Origin: Chrysopilus asiliformis
Taxonomy: Eukaryota; Arthropoda; Insecta; Diptera; Rhagionidae
Assembly (NCBI GenBank): GCA_964034945.1
Contig: OZ035964.1
Span: 8,018,828-8,082,827, forward strand
Length of the DNA: 64,000 nt
Direction: 5' to 3'
How positions within the stretch are numbered: the first letter of the stretch is position 1; each line of letters starts with the position of its first letter. The position numbers and the translations under genes are program-made. Below are positions 1 through 10,738 of the stretch, in pieces. The notes under the pieces were generated by a model, which ran no database searches, was not told where the DNA came from, and was given only the letters and a program-made list of their open reading frames with translations.

Positions 1-1858
1 GAATGAGATGTTTAAAAACAATGCTTTCGTGGACCAACGCTCGGAAGGAATAGGAAATGTATTCCATATTTTCAAAAACCTGGAGGAGTTGTGGAAAATC
101 TGGAGGAGATTTTCTTGCTTTAGAAGATCCTTAAAATTCTTTCAAAAACTGCTTTCCAATATATTTTGGATGCTTTTCAGTGGATCCTCGTGAATTAGGG
201 CTAAATAGTTATCATTAAAAGAATTTCTTATATTATATTTTCGTATCTACCTGCACCGTGTCGTGTACCTGGATTGCCTTTTATTATTGCTGTTGTTGTT
301 GTCATTGGACTTGTCTTTATTTCTTTCTGTGCCTGTATCTCTCTTTCTCTCTCAGTCCATATATCTATCTGTATACATATTGTGCACGCCTTGCCTTGAT
401 TGGATATCAGCAGTTGGCATTGGCAGTGGCAGCGGAGAGCAGGTAAAATTGTAAGAAGAGATTAAGACATTAAAAGCGGTCGGACGATTTCTTCGTAATT
501 CTTTGGTTTTTCTACAGGCTATTCTAGAATCCAAGACACATACCTTCTTTATAAAGTTGTAGGCATTTTTATTATATTATTTTTTTCTTCGTTCATTATT
601 CGTTGATTTTATAGATTTTATTTTAAAAACGGGTAGAGATTCTTATGTTATAAGGTTGCTCGTCTTCTGCGTGTTCTCGTTGTTGTTTTCGTATTCTGTC
701 TGCTGAAATAATTCTTCAATTAGTTTAGTTTTTTTTTACATCTTCCAACTTTTATTAGTATGAGAATGGAGTTTTTGTAAAAAAAAACACACACACAGTT
801 TATAGAAGAGAGACGAATGGAAAGAAAATAAAATAAAACGTGACCGTAACAACGATGAATTTATTTCATTTTCTTGTGTGCGCCTTTTGGAATCTCATGT
901 CTTCATTTCTATATTTTATCATATTCAAGTTTTTCTTTTTTTTTTGTATATTCAGTTTTATTATTCTTGATGTTCCGTCGTTTTCAGTAATTTCAAAAAC
1001 TTTTGGTTTCCAAAATCACGTTTAAAATGCCCGCCAGCCCGCTGACAATGACACCATCAGTCTAGACCGCTATCGCGATTTTTACTGTTGGTAGGCTTCA
1101 ACGAAACCTTAGAAATGTTGCTGGGGTCGCAATCCATGTAAAATTGTAGATGCGCAGCAAAAATTAGTAGAACCCGGACTTCAGGAAGTTCAGGAAGTCA
1201 GGACTTCAGGAAGTCGCAGTACCACTCGGGGTGTAGTTATTTATTAGATAGAAGCTAAAATATCTTCTAGACTAACCTAGAAGTCTAGAAGATATTTTTT
1301 TTAAATTTTGTTTTCATTTCCCATATTTTTTCTTTGACGAAATTAGTATGAATACGAGTATAACAATGGATAAAAATACAAACACCGTTCAATGAACCTT
1401 TTAAAGTCTACTGATTGACAGAAAGCTCAACTTTTTACATTCCCTTAAATCACTATGCTTCAATAATGGCTAAAACATAAAAAAAAGACCAACAATGAAT
1501 GTGTGTAAATAACATTTATAGCGTCCAGAAGTCATTAAGTTTTTTTTTTGTTATTGTGTAATTTTATTTGCGACACGATCATAAAAAAAGTTTTTATTTT
1601 TCTTAGTTAAACACATCTTAAAATGATTACACTAGGCAACATAGGTTTTTGTAATGGTTTCATTTATGGTTTTTTTTCTAAACGATTTTGGTGAGTGCAT
1701 TATCAAAAAAAAATAATAAAAGATTTCCATCAGATCAGGTGATAGAATTTCAGTCTTCATTAAAATACGCATAATTTTTTTGGTTTTTTTGCTAGGGCGC
1801 ATCATTTTTAAGAAATTAGAAAAAAAACCTTTCATTTTTTGGGGGCGGGACGCATTTA
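1..1858. other. intergenic DNA, no gene seen
   Basis: AT-rich sequence without a supported coding region. It holds a perfect-armed hairpin at about 1257-1298 (arms AAATATCTTCTAGACT) and a short degenerate run of CAGGAAGT/GGACTTC units at 1173-1217. Short open frames near 258-454 consist of Cys/Leu-rich low-complexity translation and match no family I know. An untranslated exon here cannot be excluded. Confidence 0.5.
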
Positions 1859-2068
1859 AACCCGTATGGTGAAACCAGAGGGTATATTAAATTTCCTTTA
1901 CCGTTTGTAACGCCAAGATCCCGTCATCACACACAAAAATGAATTACACCAGTGTTTTTAGAATGATAAAAAAAATTGAATTTTGCATGTCCGTCCGTCC
2001 GTCCGTCCGTCCGTCAGTCCGTCCGTCCGTCCGTCAGTCCGTCCGTCCGTCCGTCCGTCCGTCCGTTC

Positions 2069-2115
<47 letters not shown>

Positions 2116-2203
2116 CGTCTATCCGTCTGTCCGTCCGTCTGTCTGTCTGTCCGTCCGTCTATCCGTCTGTCCGTCCGTCGGGTGTCCGTCTGTCTGTCTG
2201 TCT

Positions 2204-2237
<34 letters not shown>

Positions 2238-2697
2238 CTGTCTGTTTGTCTGTCTGTCCATCTGTCCGTCCGTCTGTCTGTCTGTCCGTCTGTACATCTG
2301 TCTGACCGTCTGTGGCGCGGATTGCGGGCGCAGGGATTAAGCTGGAGACTGGACATTTTACACAGATTCGTTTTTCGTAAAATGCAAAAATGGACCATTA
2401 GCGTTAAGGAATGGGGGGGGGGGGAGGTACTCCCCCATACGAACGAAAACGTTTTTTGCGAATATCTCAAAAACGGTGCATCTTATCAAAAAAGTGCAAG
2501 AACAAAAGTTATTTAGGATATGATTCTACATAAAACTCCGATACATCAAAATCCGATTGGAATAAATTTAAAAAAATCTTCTTGGAAAGTTTGACTTCAA
2601 AGTAAATTTTTTGTTCGAATTTTGATACGAATATCACCCACCATACGGGTTTTCAATGATTGCCAGATTGACAATTATAGCTTTTGTAATGTTTTAA
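1859..2697 (+). mobile_element. mini-me-like interspersed element with (GTCY)n microsatellite
   Basis: Starts with CCCGTATGGTGAAACC and a GGGTATATTA block, then TTTGTAACGCCAAGATCCCG, then a long GTCC/GTCT tetranucleotide array (about 1988-2315). It ends in a body finishing near GCCAGATTGACAATTATAGC. The same modules recur at 20225-20716, 38208-38758, 41420-41996 and 61166-61705. The architecture resembles the mini-me elements I recall from Drosophila, which carry (GTCY)n arrays. Family assignment is inference. The open frames (VRPSVRPSV and DRQTDRQTD) are microsatellite translation. Confidence 0.75.
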
Positions 2698-3177
2698 AAA
2701 AAAATCGGATCTATTCGAATTTTTTTATTCCTTCAGGTTCGTAATTATAACGTAAACAATATATTTTGAAAGCATGGCAAGACAAAAAGTATTAATTTTG
2801 TTGCCTAGTGTTTTGAATAGCGCAATCAAACTTGTTAACTTCTCAATTAATCCGGCATTTTCTTTGTATTTTATTATTTATTTTAAATCTTCATTTTTAT
2901 TTTGATTTATTTTGGAAAGTTTAAGGTGGCGCCAGCAGTTACAATTTTATAGGTGGGCACTCGATTGCCGGACGCAAAGAAATCAACAAAAGTGTGAAAT
3001 TCCGCACACAGAAACGAAGCGTGAAAAATTTACAACTCATAGATAATATTGGGATTTTCTGTAATCAAATATTAGATTTTCCGTCGCGTCGTGCGAAATC
3101 TTGGGAAAAGAATAGAATCCAATTTTTTTAAAAAAATCTGCCACATTGCCGAAGTTTACTCCACTTGTTTTTTTGTC

Positions 3178-4095
3178 ACACTAAACGATTACTTTTGCGA
3201 TTGAGCACTCTAGAAAATTTTATTGTAATTTTACCCCTATTATCGTAGGAAACCATTTTCCTACGATAATAGGGGTAAAATTACACCGAGTCGTAATGGC
3301 TTAAAAGCTATGCATTTTTACTCATTTTGTGGCGTACAAAAGCCTCTTTTACGGGGGAACTTTAAGCTAAATAAGAAGTAAAAGTACAATACGGGTGTAA
3401 TTTTACGACATGGATGTTTAAAATTGCCACATTTTTGTTGTAATTTTCCTCCGATTTGGTAGCAAAACCGCGTCTTAAAGGTGTAATTTTACGACATTTT
3501 TTGTTTAAAATTACACCGAAAATGGTATTAGAATTTCTCGGCTTATACGGTCTGAAAAAAAATAATATATTATTTTTGCGGATGTTTCCACATCCAAATT
3601 TCCCGGGCATGTCTGCCATGTGGCAGGCGCCACACAGGATTTTGGTAGAGTAAAACTCGATTCGAGTATTTATACTCCGATGCCACAAACCTTATGCGAA
3701 TTATAAGGTTAAGGTTAAATAATGCAAAAATACCCTGCGAGCGTGTTTTTACACCAAAATGAGAGTAAAAATACGAATATTGGTCGAAATTTTACGCAAG
3801 GTTTAAAATTACCCTATTTCTAGTGTAAGATTAATGTTTTTTGGGTGATTTTACAACTTAAATGGTGTGCGAGCTAAATTCTGATTTTTTTTCGAAATTT
3901 TACGACGTTTTTGCAAATTTACCCCGTTTTTACCCCATTTTTCGGTTTAAATTCAAATTCATTTTCTACAGTGAGGCTACGATTGGCCTTTTTGACCAAT
4001 TAGACTCAAGTCTAAACTGACATCCGTAGCCAGCTGTGGTCTCATTGGTCGAAAAGGCCAATCGTAGCCTCAATCGCAAAAGTAATCGTTTAGTG
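3178..4095. mobile_element. MITE of about 0.9 kb with ACACTAAACGATTACTTTTG ends
   Basis: The left end ACACTAAACGATTACTTTTG (3178) is mirrored by CAAAAGTAATCGTTTAGTGT at the right end (to about 4096), giving an inverted repeat of roughly 25 bp. The interior has no coding region and is built of many degenerate TAATTTTAC / GTAAAATTAC motifs on both strands. It includes a near-perfect hairpin at about 3226-3285 (arms CCTACGATAATAGGGG). A second small palindromic element (3972-4072) lies at its right end. No clear target duplication was found, so the superfamily is open. Confidence 0.65.
3972..4072. mobile_element. small palindromic MITE nested in the 3178-4095 element
   Basis: Arms TGAGGCTACGATTGGCCTTT and its inverse at 4043-4072 face each other across about 45 bp. 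It is 101 bp in total and non-coding. It abuts the terminal inverted repeat of the larger element. Confidence 0.6.
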
Positions 4096-5955
4096 TTATA
4101 CGGCTATAACAGGCGGCTTTTTAAAAATCGCATTTTCGTTTTTTTTTTGCGATTTATTCCGAAACTACGCATTTTTCAGTGGCCCTCTCTATGATAAAAG
4201 TTTGATAAAATGAAATTTTCCAGATTTCTTATTTTGGCCAGGGTTTTCAGTACGAAAAAAACACTTTTGCAAAAAACTTTGACCCGGAAACGACTGGTAT
4301 GCTATACTAATTTTCTCCCTGAGAAAATACTGTTTTATTATAAACCGAAACATATTCTTTACCAACTAATTTATGTGTTATATGTAGCAAGAGCCCGTCA
4401 TATGTTGCAATTCATACATACATGGTTCGTAACCCATGTGAAACTGTAGGTGCGAAATAAGGAAGAAAATTGTTTTGAACCTCAATCGAAAAAAATACTT
4501 ATCTCGTTTGAAGAAAAAAACAGACTCCAGTTCATAGAAAATTGATAATGATTTGGCGCCATGGTGTATTTTTAACCGACTTCCAAAAAGGAAAAGTTTC
4601 TCAATTCGACCTGAATGTCTGTTCACGCCTAACTTTTCACTGGGTTGACCGATTTTGGTCGTCCCAAAAAGAAAGTTGTAGAGAAGGGTACCTGGTTGGG
4701 CCCTGCTGCAATTGCGCGGTAAGAATTTCGCAACTGCGCGATTTTTTTTATGATTTTCGTTTAAAAAAACATTTTCCTAACCCCAAAATGTCGTACAAAG
4801 TAGGGTTCACAGTGCGCGGTTTCGGTTTGCGCACTCTTTTTGTGGAACGTAGCTACCGCGCCGTTGGAGGGATTACTGTATTAGAAACATTTTCTTTGCA
4901 ACTAGGAAACAATATCTTTGAAAATAAGACAGATTTGAGACTAAATTAAATAGAATCATTCAAATTGTCCCACAAAGCTGCATAGCTAAGGATTAAGGAA
5001 TATCCTGTTTTCAAAAAAAAAAAAAGAAAAAAAGAAAAAGAAAAGATTTGCTACCAACAGACCCAGATGATAATAATTTCTAAAAGTGTTACAACAGCAT
5101 ATATATAGTCTTCGCTATTCATTATACTCAGGTGTTCACGTCTTGTTAACCCCTTATCGCTAATAAAAAATCGAAAATGTTTCTCGCTTCTCTAAACATA
5201 AAGTCGTTTAATTTATTATTTTTTTTTTTCGTCGTCTACTTGGAATTTTTATCGTTTTCAAATAAAACTCTTTAGTATAAATTTTATGCATATTAATTCC
5301 ATGAGTGTTTTTTTTCGGATTTCTGCTGCTCTTTTTCTTTTTTAGCGCTCATCTCTACCTGTGTGTCCATCATCACAGTTTTCAAAATGTTTATTTCCAC
5401 TTGATTTAACTTGAATGGCGCGCAAAAACAAAATTTTCATCTCATTTTGAGCCGTGAATAAAAAATTTCAGTGATTTTTAACTCCAATGACAAATTCCCG
5501 AATTTTAAAATTAGGTATGTCCATCTTTTTTGTTTTCCACACAAAAACTGAATTGTTTTTTTCATGCATTCATAATCAGTTAGATCAGATTTATATATTT
5601 TTCCCAATTAGCTCTAATGAAGACACACCGAACCCCAATTAAATCCCATCAACTAAGATATATTTTTATGTTGAAATGTGCTCCAATGAAGTTATTAAGA
5701 TATTCACATTTAAATGGCGATTAACAGAACTAAAGAAACGCCAGAAAAAGATACATTTAGAAAAAAAAAGTTAACGTAAAATTTAGTGTGAATGATCTGC
5801 GTTGAAAGATTGAAAAAATTATTAACATTTTTTAGATGAAGGGAAAATAGTGTAAACAGCCAATGGCTTTGCGATATAAAAGCTTCATGTCGAGAGTGAG
5901 CATACGTCCCTGCTTGACCGGGACAGCCCCGGAATCATGCATGTTGTCCCGACGT
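4096..5955. other. intergenic DNA, no gene seen
   Basis: Mostly AT-rich filler. The only structured part recognised is the 4547-4690 repeat listed separately. The open frame across 4542-4949 spans that repeat and matches no protein family I know, so it is not called as a gene. Confidence 0.45.
4547..4690 (+). repeat. AACCGACTTCCAAAAAGG interspersed repeat
   Basis: Reads TTTTTAACCGACTTCCAAAA, then a CTCAATTCGACCTG block, a TTCACGCCTAACTTTTC block and a GACCGATTTTGGTCGTCCC block. An inverted copy with the same module order lies at about 40655-40800. From memory, sequences starting AACCGACTTCCAAAAAGGAG are widespread in insect genomes. The transposon type is not clear from the sequence. Confidence 0.6.
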
Positions 5956-5963
5956 CCTGGGAA

Positions 5964-6443
5964 TAGGGTAACCAGATCTACGGTTTTGATCCAGAGTCTC
6001 CTGGATTACGCCAGAACTCTCCGCGTTTTTTGAAAATCTCTCGAAAACTTTGCACTTTTATGAAAAAATGCATATCATATCATACTAATATATAAAAATG
6101 AGTTGGTCTGTCTGTCTGTCTGTCTGTTCCTCTTTGACGCAAAAACGGCTGAACCGATTGACTTGAAATTTGGCATGAGTGTCTGTGGTAGTTCTGGTTC
6201 CAACATAGGCATACGGAAAAGTAGCGCGAGGGGTGGGGGGAGTAAGGGGTAGGGGTAAAGTGATTTCGAAACTTAGTTTTCCTTCTATGTTACCCTTTCG
6301 CGGGGAAACTACCGAGCCGATTGGCCTGAAGTTTAGCTCCAACATAGACCATAAAAAAAAAGAAGTTTTATGTTGATGACAGCTGATGTTTTTTCACCCC
6401 GACCAATCTTCGGGTTTACTGAAATAGGAATCTGGTCACCCTA
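5964..6443. mobile_element. non-autonomous hAT-like element with 8-bp TSD CCTGGGAA
   Basis: Ends are TAGGGTAACCAGAT and ATCTGGTCACCCTA (imperfect inverted repeats). The 8 bases CCTGGGAA are present immediately before (5956-5963) and after (6444-6451), the duplication length typical of hAT. No transposase is present. A Helitron-like fragment occupies about 6085-6360. The element splits a copy of the repeat also found at 28700-29065. Confidence 0.75.
6085..6360 (+). mobile_element. Helitron-like fragment (5' part)
   Basis: Begins CATACTAATATATAAAAATG, followed by a GTCTGTCTGTC run and a GGCTGAACCGATTGACTTGA block. Related copies lie at 52884-53244 and 62095-62505. The copy near 53.2 kb ends in a short CCGGCAACGACGGG hairpin followed by CTAGT, the 3' signature of Helitrons. 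That end is missing here. Confidence 0.55.
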
Positions 6444-6620
6444 CCTGGGAACCAAAGAACCATGCAAGAAATAGCGTTTTTCGTGCCCTGGGATAACTTT
6501 TGAACCCGAGTAGTTTTCACTTTGTTTGAGCACTTTTTGGAAAGGGTACAATCTCTAGTTTCATCCACATATGGCTTCAAGAGCCACCGAATTGCAGGGG
6601 TATGGTGAGGGGCGGTCATG
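6444..6620 (+). repeat. half copy of the GAACCATGCAAGAAATAGCG foldback family
   Basis: From the target duplication onwards it matches the left arm of the 28700-29065 foldback (GAACCATGCAAGAAATAGCG, then GCTTCAAGAGCCACCGAATT). Only one arm is present. The hAT-like element sits exactly at its outer side. Confidence 0.65.
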
Positions 6621-8512
6621 AATCAAATACAATATAGCGCAGGTCCGCCATGTTGAATTTTTTCAGACAAAAAATTGTGACGTCAGCCGCGCGTAAATGT
6701 TTAATAAGTCTGAAGGAAATTCATGCTGCTGGGTAGTCTTCTTGTTGATACTTCATCCCAGAGCGACATTCAGCTTCGTCGATTTAGGCTGCGTAGCAAC
6801 TTTTCACCCTCACCGTTGCTCGCACCTACAGTTTTACGTGGCTCACGAAACATTTGTGACGTTTTTGTTGTAACCCATCAACAGCATAGGCAATCCACAC
6901 TGATTATACAATTCTTTTACCCGGATAGCAGCAACAAGTTGTTCTAATCAGAATTTTGTCATTCCACTAATCGTGTGTCTCTGCAATAGGAAAATCATGT
7001 GATGATGTGTATCGAAAATTGCTTATTTGACCAACGCAACTGATCATCATTGAAATTGAAGGCCCTTGAAGTCTGCTTCGATGGCTGGGCCTTAATCGAG
7101 TCTGATCTGGTCCGGGCCGGTTTGTTCTGTAATGATGGCGTATAGAAAAGAAAAACGAAAATTAGAAGAAAAACGTCTTGATCTTTTGTCGATCCTTCGT
7201 TATACATTATGTGTATGTTATGTTTTCAATTTCTCCATTGAAATTCTTCATTCGATGCGCTTGCGCTTAACTTAAAGACGTTTTGCGGGACGATCGCGTC
7301 TGCTGCCCTTGATGGCTTCTTTAAGACCGTACCTCGGATTGTACAATGCAGAAGTTCATCTGTCCGATCCACGGCGATACTATTCTTTGGCCGCCTGCAT
7401 CATATCTTTTAATGTAAGTGATCGGTGGAACGTGTTTCACGGTGTATTATTCTATTTGGACTTGGTTCGCTTCGCTTCGCCATGCCTCGCCTCGCTTCGC
7501 CTCGCCTCGCCTATGCCTAGGTAAACAATGGAGTGTTGTACAAATTTCATGGTCAACTAGAACTCTAGAAGAGACATCGGGTTTTTCACACCTAACCCAA
7601 CACATACACACGACCATTAAGAGACACGTTGATTTCATGTGAATTAAGAATCTAACGATTTTAGTAGAAGAAAAAAAGTCAATTTAATTTTTCTTTTCCC
7701 AAATTGATCTCAAGTTCACGGTAGCCTCCAGATGACGTGGGAGGTAGGTGAAAATACGAGAGGTCGTTGGAATGGAATCCAGACTTTTGAATTTCTAACT
7801 TCGAATGCAAAGATTTGTGAATGTCACACATTGACAACTGGATGCAGGATCTTGGAATAGCGAATACTGGAATGATGGAAAAAGTTGGGATTTTTGATGC
7901 TTGTTAACCGCTTCATCAGCAGAAGAGAACGTTATGAAATAAACGAGAGGTCACTGCTGAAAATATTGAACAAACTTTAAAATTTGATTCCCAAAATCCG
8001 TATTGCTCGATTTTCGGTTATTGGTCTTAACCCTTTCATGGCCGACTTTCGGTTTTTTTCTTTTTTGGTCTTAACGCTTTCATGGCCGACTTTCGGTTTT
8101 TTCTTTATTGGTCGTAACCCTTTCATGACCGACTTTCGGTTTTTTTTTGGCACGTTACGCCACTGATATAGATTGGTTTTAGGCATTAAAAACCAGAATT
8201 CAAATCTTTATTTTGTTATTTCGTTCTTTTCGCTTTTAAAAGTTTCGCTCTCAACAACGGCAAGAACGTTTGCTGCGGTTTCCGCCTCTCGCTCTAGGGA
8301 ACGAAAATAATTTGCAAGCGCAATCGTTCTCTAAAGAGATATATTTTGAGCTCTGCGGTACTGTTCGTAAGAGTCGGAACGATCGATGCACATTTTTCGT
8401 TCTCGCTTTCCTTAGATGACGATAACGGCAATGTCGCGCGACTCTCGTCGACGTCTCGTGTCGCTTTGTCGTCGTAATGTAACTCGGGCTTTACTGAAAT
8501 GCGGAATTTCGT
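6621..8512. other. intergenic DNA, no gene seen
   Basis: No coding region is supported. 7464-7516 is a low-complexity CGCTTCGC/CTCGC run. 7990-8150 is a tandem repeat listed separately. The open frames at 6723-6947 and 7309-7642 lack recognisable motifs. Confidence 0.45.
7990..8150. repeat. tandem repeat, about 50 bp unit, three copies
   Basis: Three units containing CTTTCATGGCCGACTTTCGG followed by a T-run are separated by TGGTC(T/G)TAAC. The junction TTAACCCTTTCATG resembles the left end of the TTAA/CCC element at 42890. Confidence 0.8.
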
Positions 8513-8518
8513 TCTCTA

Positions 8519-9318
8519 GACCATGTTCAGATTGGTTGAAATAGTCCGCCTAATTCTGACAGAAACTGGCAACATTAGGGCAAGGTGAGGAAGTGGGGCT
8601 CAGTCCCACTTCCTCACCTTGTCTAAATGTTGCAAGCAGGGTTGGGACTTTAGTACCAATGTACTAGATCTAGTACCTTTTTGACTCATTTAGTACCCTA
8701 GTAAATACCACAGTCCATGAATCTGGTACCTTTTCATGGTTTATATAAAAAATGATTATTTAAATTTAAAGCTCCCTTTAAAAAGCCATCACTTTTCTAT
8801 GTATTAGAAAAAAAGTACTTTTTTAAATGATCCCGCCACAACTCTTTAATTAAAGACTACTGAATTCGTGTTATTAAGGGAGATTTGAAAATCAATCGTA
8901 GGCCATGGAAATATGATTTATATTAGCAATAGCTCAAAATACTTCTCGAAATTTAAGTTTTTAGATGGAGTTTATACAAAAATTTAAAATTTAAATAAAA
9001 GTGAAAATTTAAAACAAATACATATAGACAATTTTTATTGGTTTTTTGGAGAAACGGTTATATTTACAACGCAAAAGTCAATCCATGTGGGTTAGGGATT
9101 TTTTTTTCTAAAATTACGAGATTTAGATTTTTCTTGACTCCTATGTAATAAGCATAAAAAACGATTTTGGTTGCACGATAGTTAAAAAAAAATCTAGTAC
9201 CACATTATCTCAATCTAGTACCCTTTCTGGGCAAAAATAGTACCTTTTACACATCTTCAAGTCCCAACCCTGGTTGCAAGTTTCTGTCAGAATTAGGCGG
9301 ACTATTTCAACCAATGTA
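8519..9318. mobile_element. palindromic MITE (CATGTTCAGATTGGTTGAAA family), split by a hAT element
   Basis: Left arm CATGTTCAGATTGGTTGAAA, then TAGTCCGCCTAATTCTGACA. The right arm (9281-9318) is its inverse, TGTCAGAATTAGGCGGACTA, then TTTCAACCAATG. An inner hairpin AAGGTGAGGAAGTGGG lies at about 8581-8620. A diverged relative starts at about 16691. Removing the inserted 8637-9272 element leaves a MITE of about 160 bp. Confidence 0.7.
8637..9272. mobile_element. hAT-like element, perfect 8-bp TSD GTTGCAAG
   Basis: Starts CAGGGTTGGGACTT and ends AAGTCCCAACCCTG, with GTTGCAAG duplicated perfectly on both sides (8629-8636, 9273-9280). It is 636 bp and non-coding. CTAGTACC/TAGTACC motifs are repeated just inside both ends, likely subterminal repeats. 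It is inserted in the right arm of the 8519-9318 MITE. Confidence 0.85.
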
Positions 9319-9528
9319 AACACGCTCCTAGAGAGTGATTTTTATTTCCCATTGATTTCAATTCCTCCTTAAGGCGCCTCCACCCGTTCAATGTTACTTG
9401 ACACTTTTACTTGAATGACTCATGTTTCAAGTAACATTGATCGTTTGAATGCTCTTCAATGTTCCGCGTGAAGGCAATTTCCATCAATGTTACTTGACGA
9501 GAATTTCCATAGATAATACAGGGTGGGC

Positions 9529-10080
9529 CAGAATAGACGCGGGGGTTTGAATTCTTTATAATTTTTTTATTTTAGCGAAACCTATAATTTTTTTTTCAAA
9601 TACATGTAGTTGATTGATGAGGAATATTTTTGGTCTAAATATGGAAAATTATATCCCGCAAGTGGTGGCCATTTTCTGCTTCGCAAATCCGTGTTCTTTC
9701 CAAGACATTTTCCATAACCTTTCGTGTTATGGCCTCGATTTCACTGCGAATGTTGGTTTTCAATTGGCTGATGGTTGTTGGCTTGTTGACGTACACCTTT
9801 TCTTTCAAATATCCCCAAAGGAAACAATCTGGAGTCGTTAGATCAGGTGAACGCGGAGGCCAATTGAAATCGCTTCTTTTCGAAATAATGCGTCCGCCAA
9901 ACATGTCCCGTAAAAGAGCCATTGAGCCCACCGCCCACCGGTTCGTTGTTCTATTGTGTACAGGTCCATTTTAAATTGCCCAAGTCTTCTTAACAAAATG
10001 CTGAAACAAAATTAAAAAAATAAAAATAAAAAAAAAGTTATAAAGACTTCAAACCCCTGCGTCTATTCTGGCCCACCCTG
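9529..10080 (-). mobile_element. deleted Tc1/mariner-type element with TA duplication
   Basis: Terminal inverted repeats CAGGGTGGGCCAGAATAGAC and GTCTATTCTGGCCCACCCTG are flanked by TA (9527-9528 and 10081-10082). Only the C-terminal part of a transposase survives inside (9635-9931, minus strand). Confidence 0.85.
9635..9931 (-). pseudogene. Tc1/mariner-type transposase, C-terminal fragment
   Basis: The minus-strand translation has NWPPRSPDLTTPDCFLWGYL followed by KEKVYVNKPTTISQLKTNI. This is the region around the last catalytic acidic residue (PDLTTPD) and the C-terminal tail of the family often labelled Tc3-like transposase in insects. The N-terminal DNA-binding domains and the first catalytic residues are absent, so the copy cannot encode a working enzyme. 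The open stretch itself has no stop, which suggests a fairly young internal deletion derivative. Confidence 0.85.
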
Positions 10081-10738
10081 TACTTGTCAAGTAACATTGA
10101 ACGTGTGGAGGCTCCTTTAGGAGCAGAACGAAAGACTAGAAATGGTAGCGTTGTTTTAAACACTGTTAAAAACAAATTCCAATTCTCATAAAAAAGTATT
10201 TAATGAGCAAAAGTCACTGGAAAATTCAAGAAAAAAATTCCGTCACGAAAACCGCTCGGAAAACAAATTGTATCGAAGACCCTTCGAAATAAATAGGGGA
10301 AAAAATTCCCATGCTAGTAATTTGATTACTAAATGTAGGTACGAGGTATATATTTTATAAACGATTATTATTTGGCTTCTTTGTGGTTACACGATGCCTT
10401 GTGTAGTTAAACCGCAAAATGTTGGCACGAGCTGACTAAAAAAAAACTCATTTTTATGGATCTGTTTAACTTCTGATATCATTTGTGGTGTTGTCAATTA
10501 TTTTTGTGGCGTAAGAAATTCTTTTTGACAATAAAAAGGGTGTTGCAAATTTATTGCAAAATTAAGGGTTTTTAAGTAACTACAAATATCACATGCTTGA
10601 ATAGGCGTTACAAAATTGTTACGGGCTTCCTTAAAATCAAAATTCTTGGTGCGTCTCCTAAATTAGCCACCAATCGTGGCACGCGGGTGCATTGGATCCG
10701 TTGTATAAACCCGAATTGAATACCAAAAACCCGGTTAA

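Larger units (their letters stand above)
9372..10116. mobile_element. MITE with TTA target duplication, interrupted by a mariner-like element
   Basis: Ends AGGCGCCTCCACCCGTTCAA and its inverse TTGAACGTGTGGAGGCTCCT are flanked by TTA (9369-9371, 10117-10119). Internal CAATGTTACTTGA motifs repeat in both orientations. An uninterrupted sister copy is at 41095-41276. 3-bp TTA/TAA duplication is the PIF/Harbinger habit, so this is probably a Harbinger-type MITE. The 9529-10080 element accounts for the extra length. Confidence 0.8.

Noticed and set aside
1939..2516. Open frames of up to 177 aa with VRPSVRPSV or DRQTDRQTD repeats on both strands
   Set aside because: They are direct translations of the GTCC/GTCT microsatellite, which is open in several frames at once; no other protein feature.
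4542..4949. 135-aa frame
   Set aside because: Starts inside an interspersed repeat and runs into low-similarity sequence; no motif.
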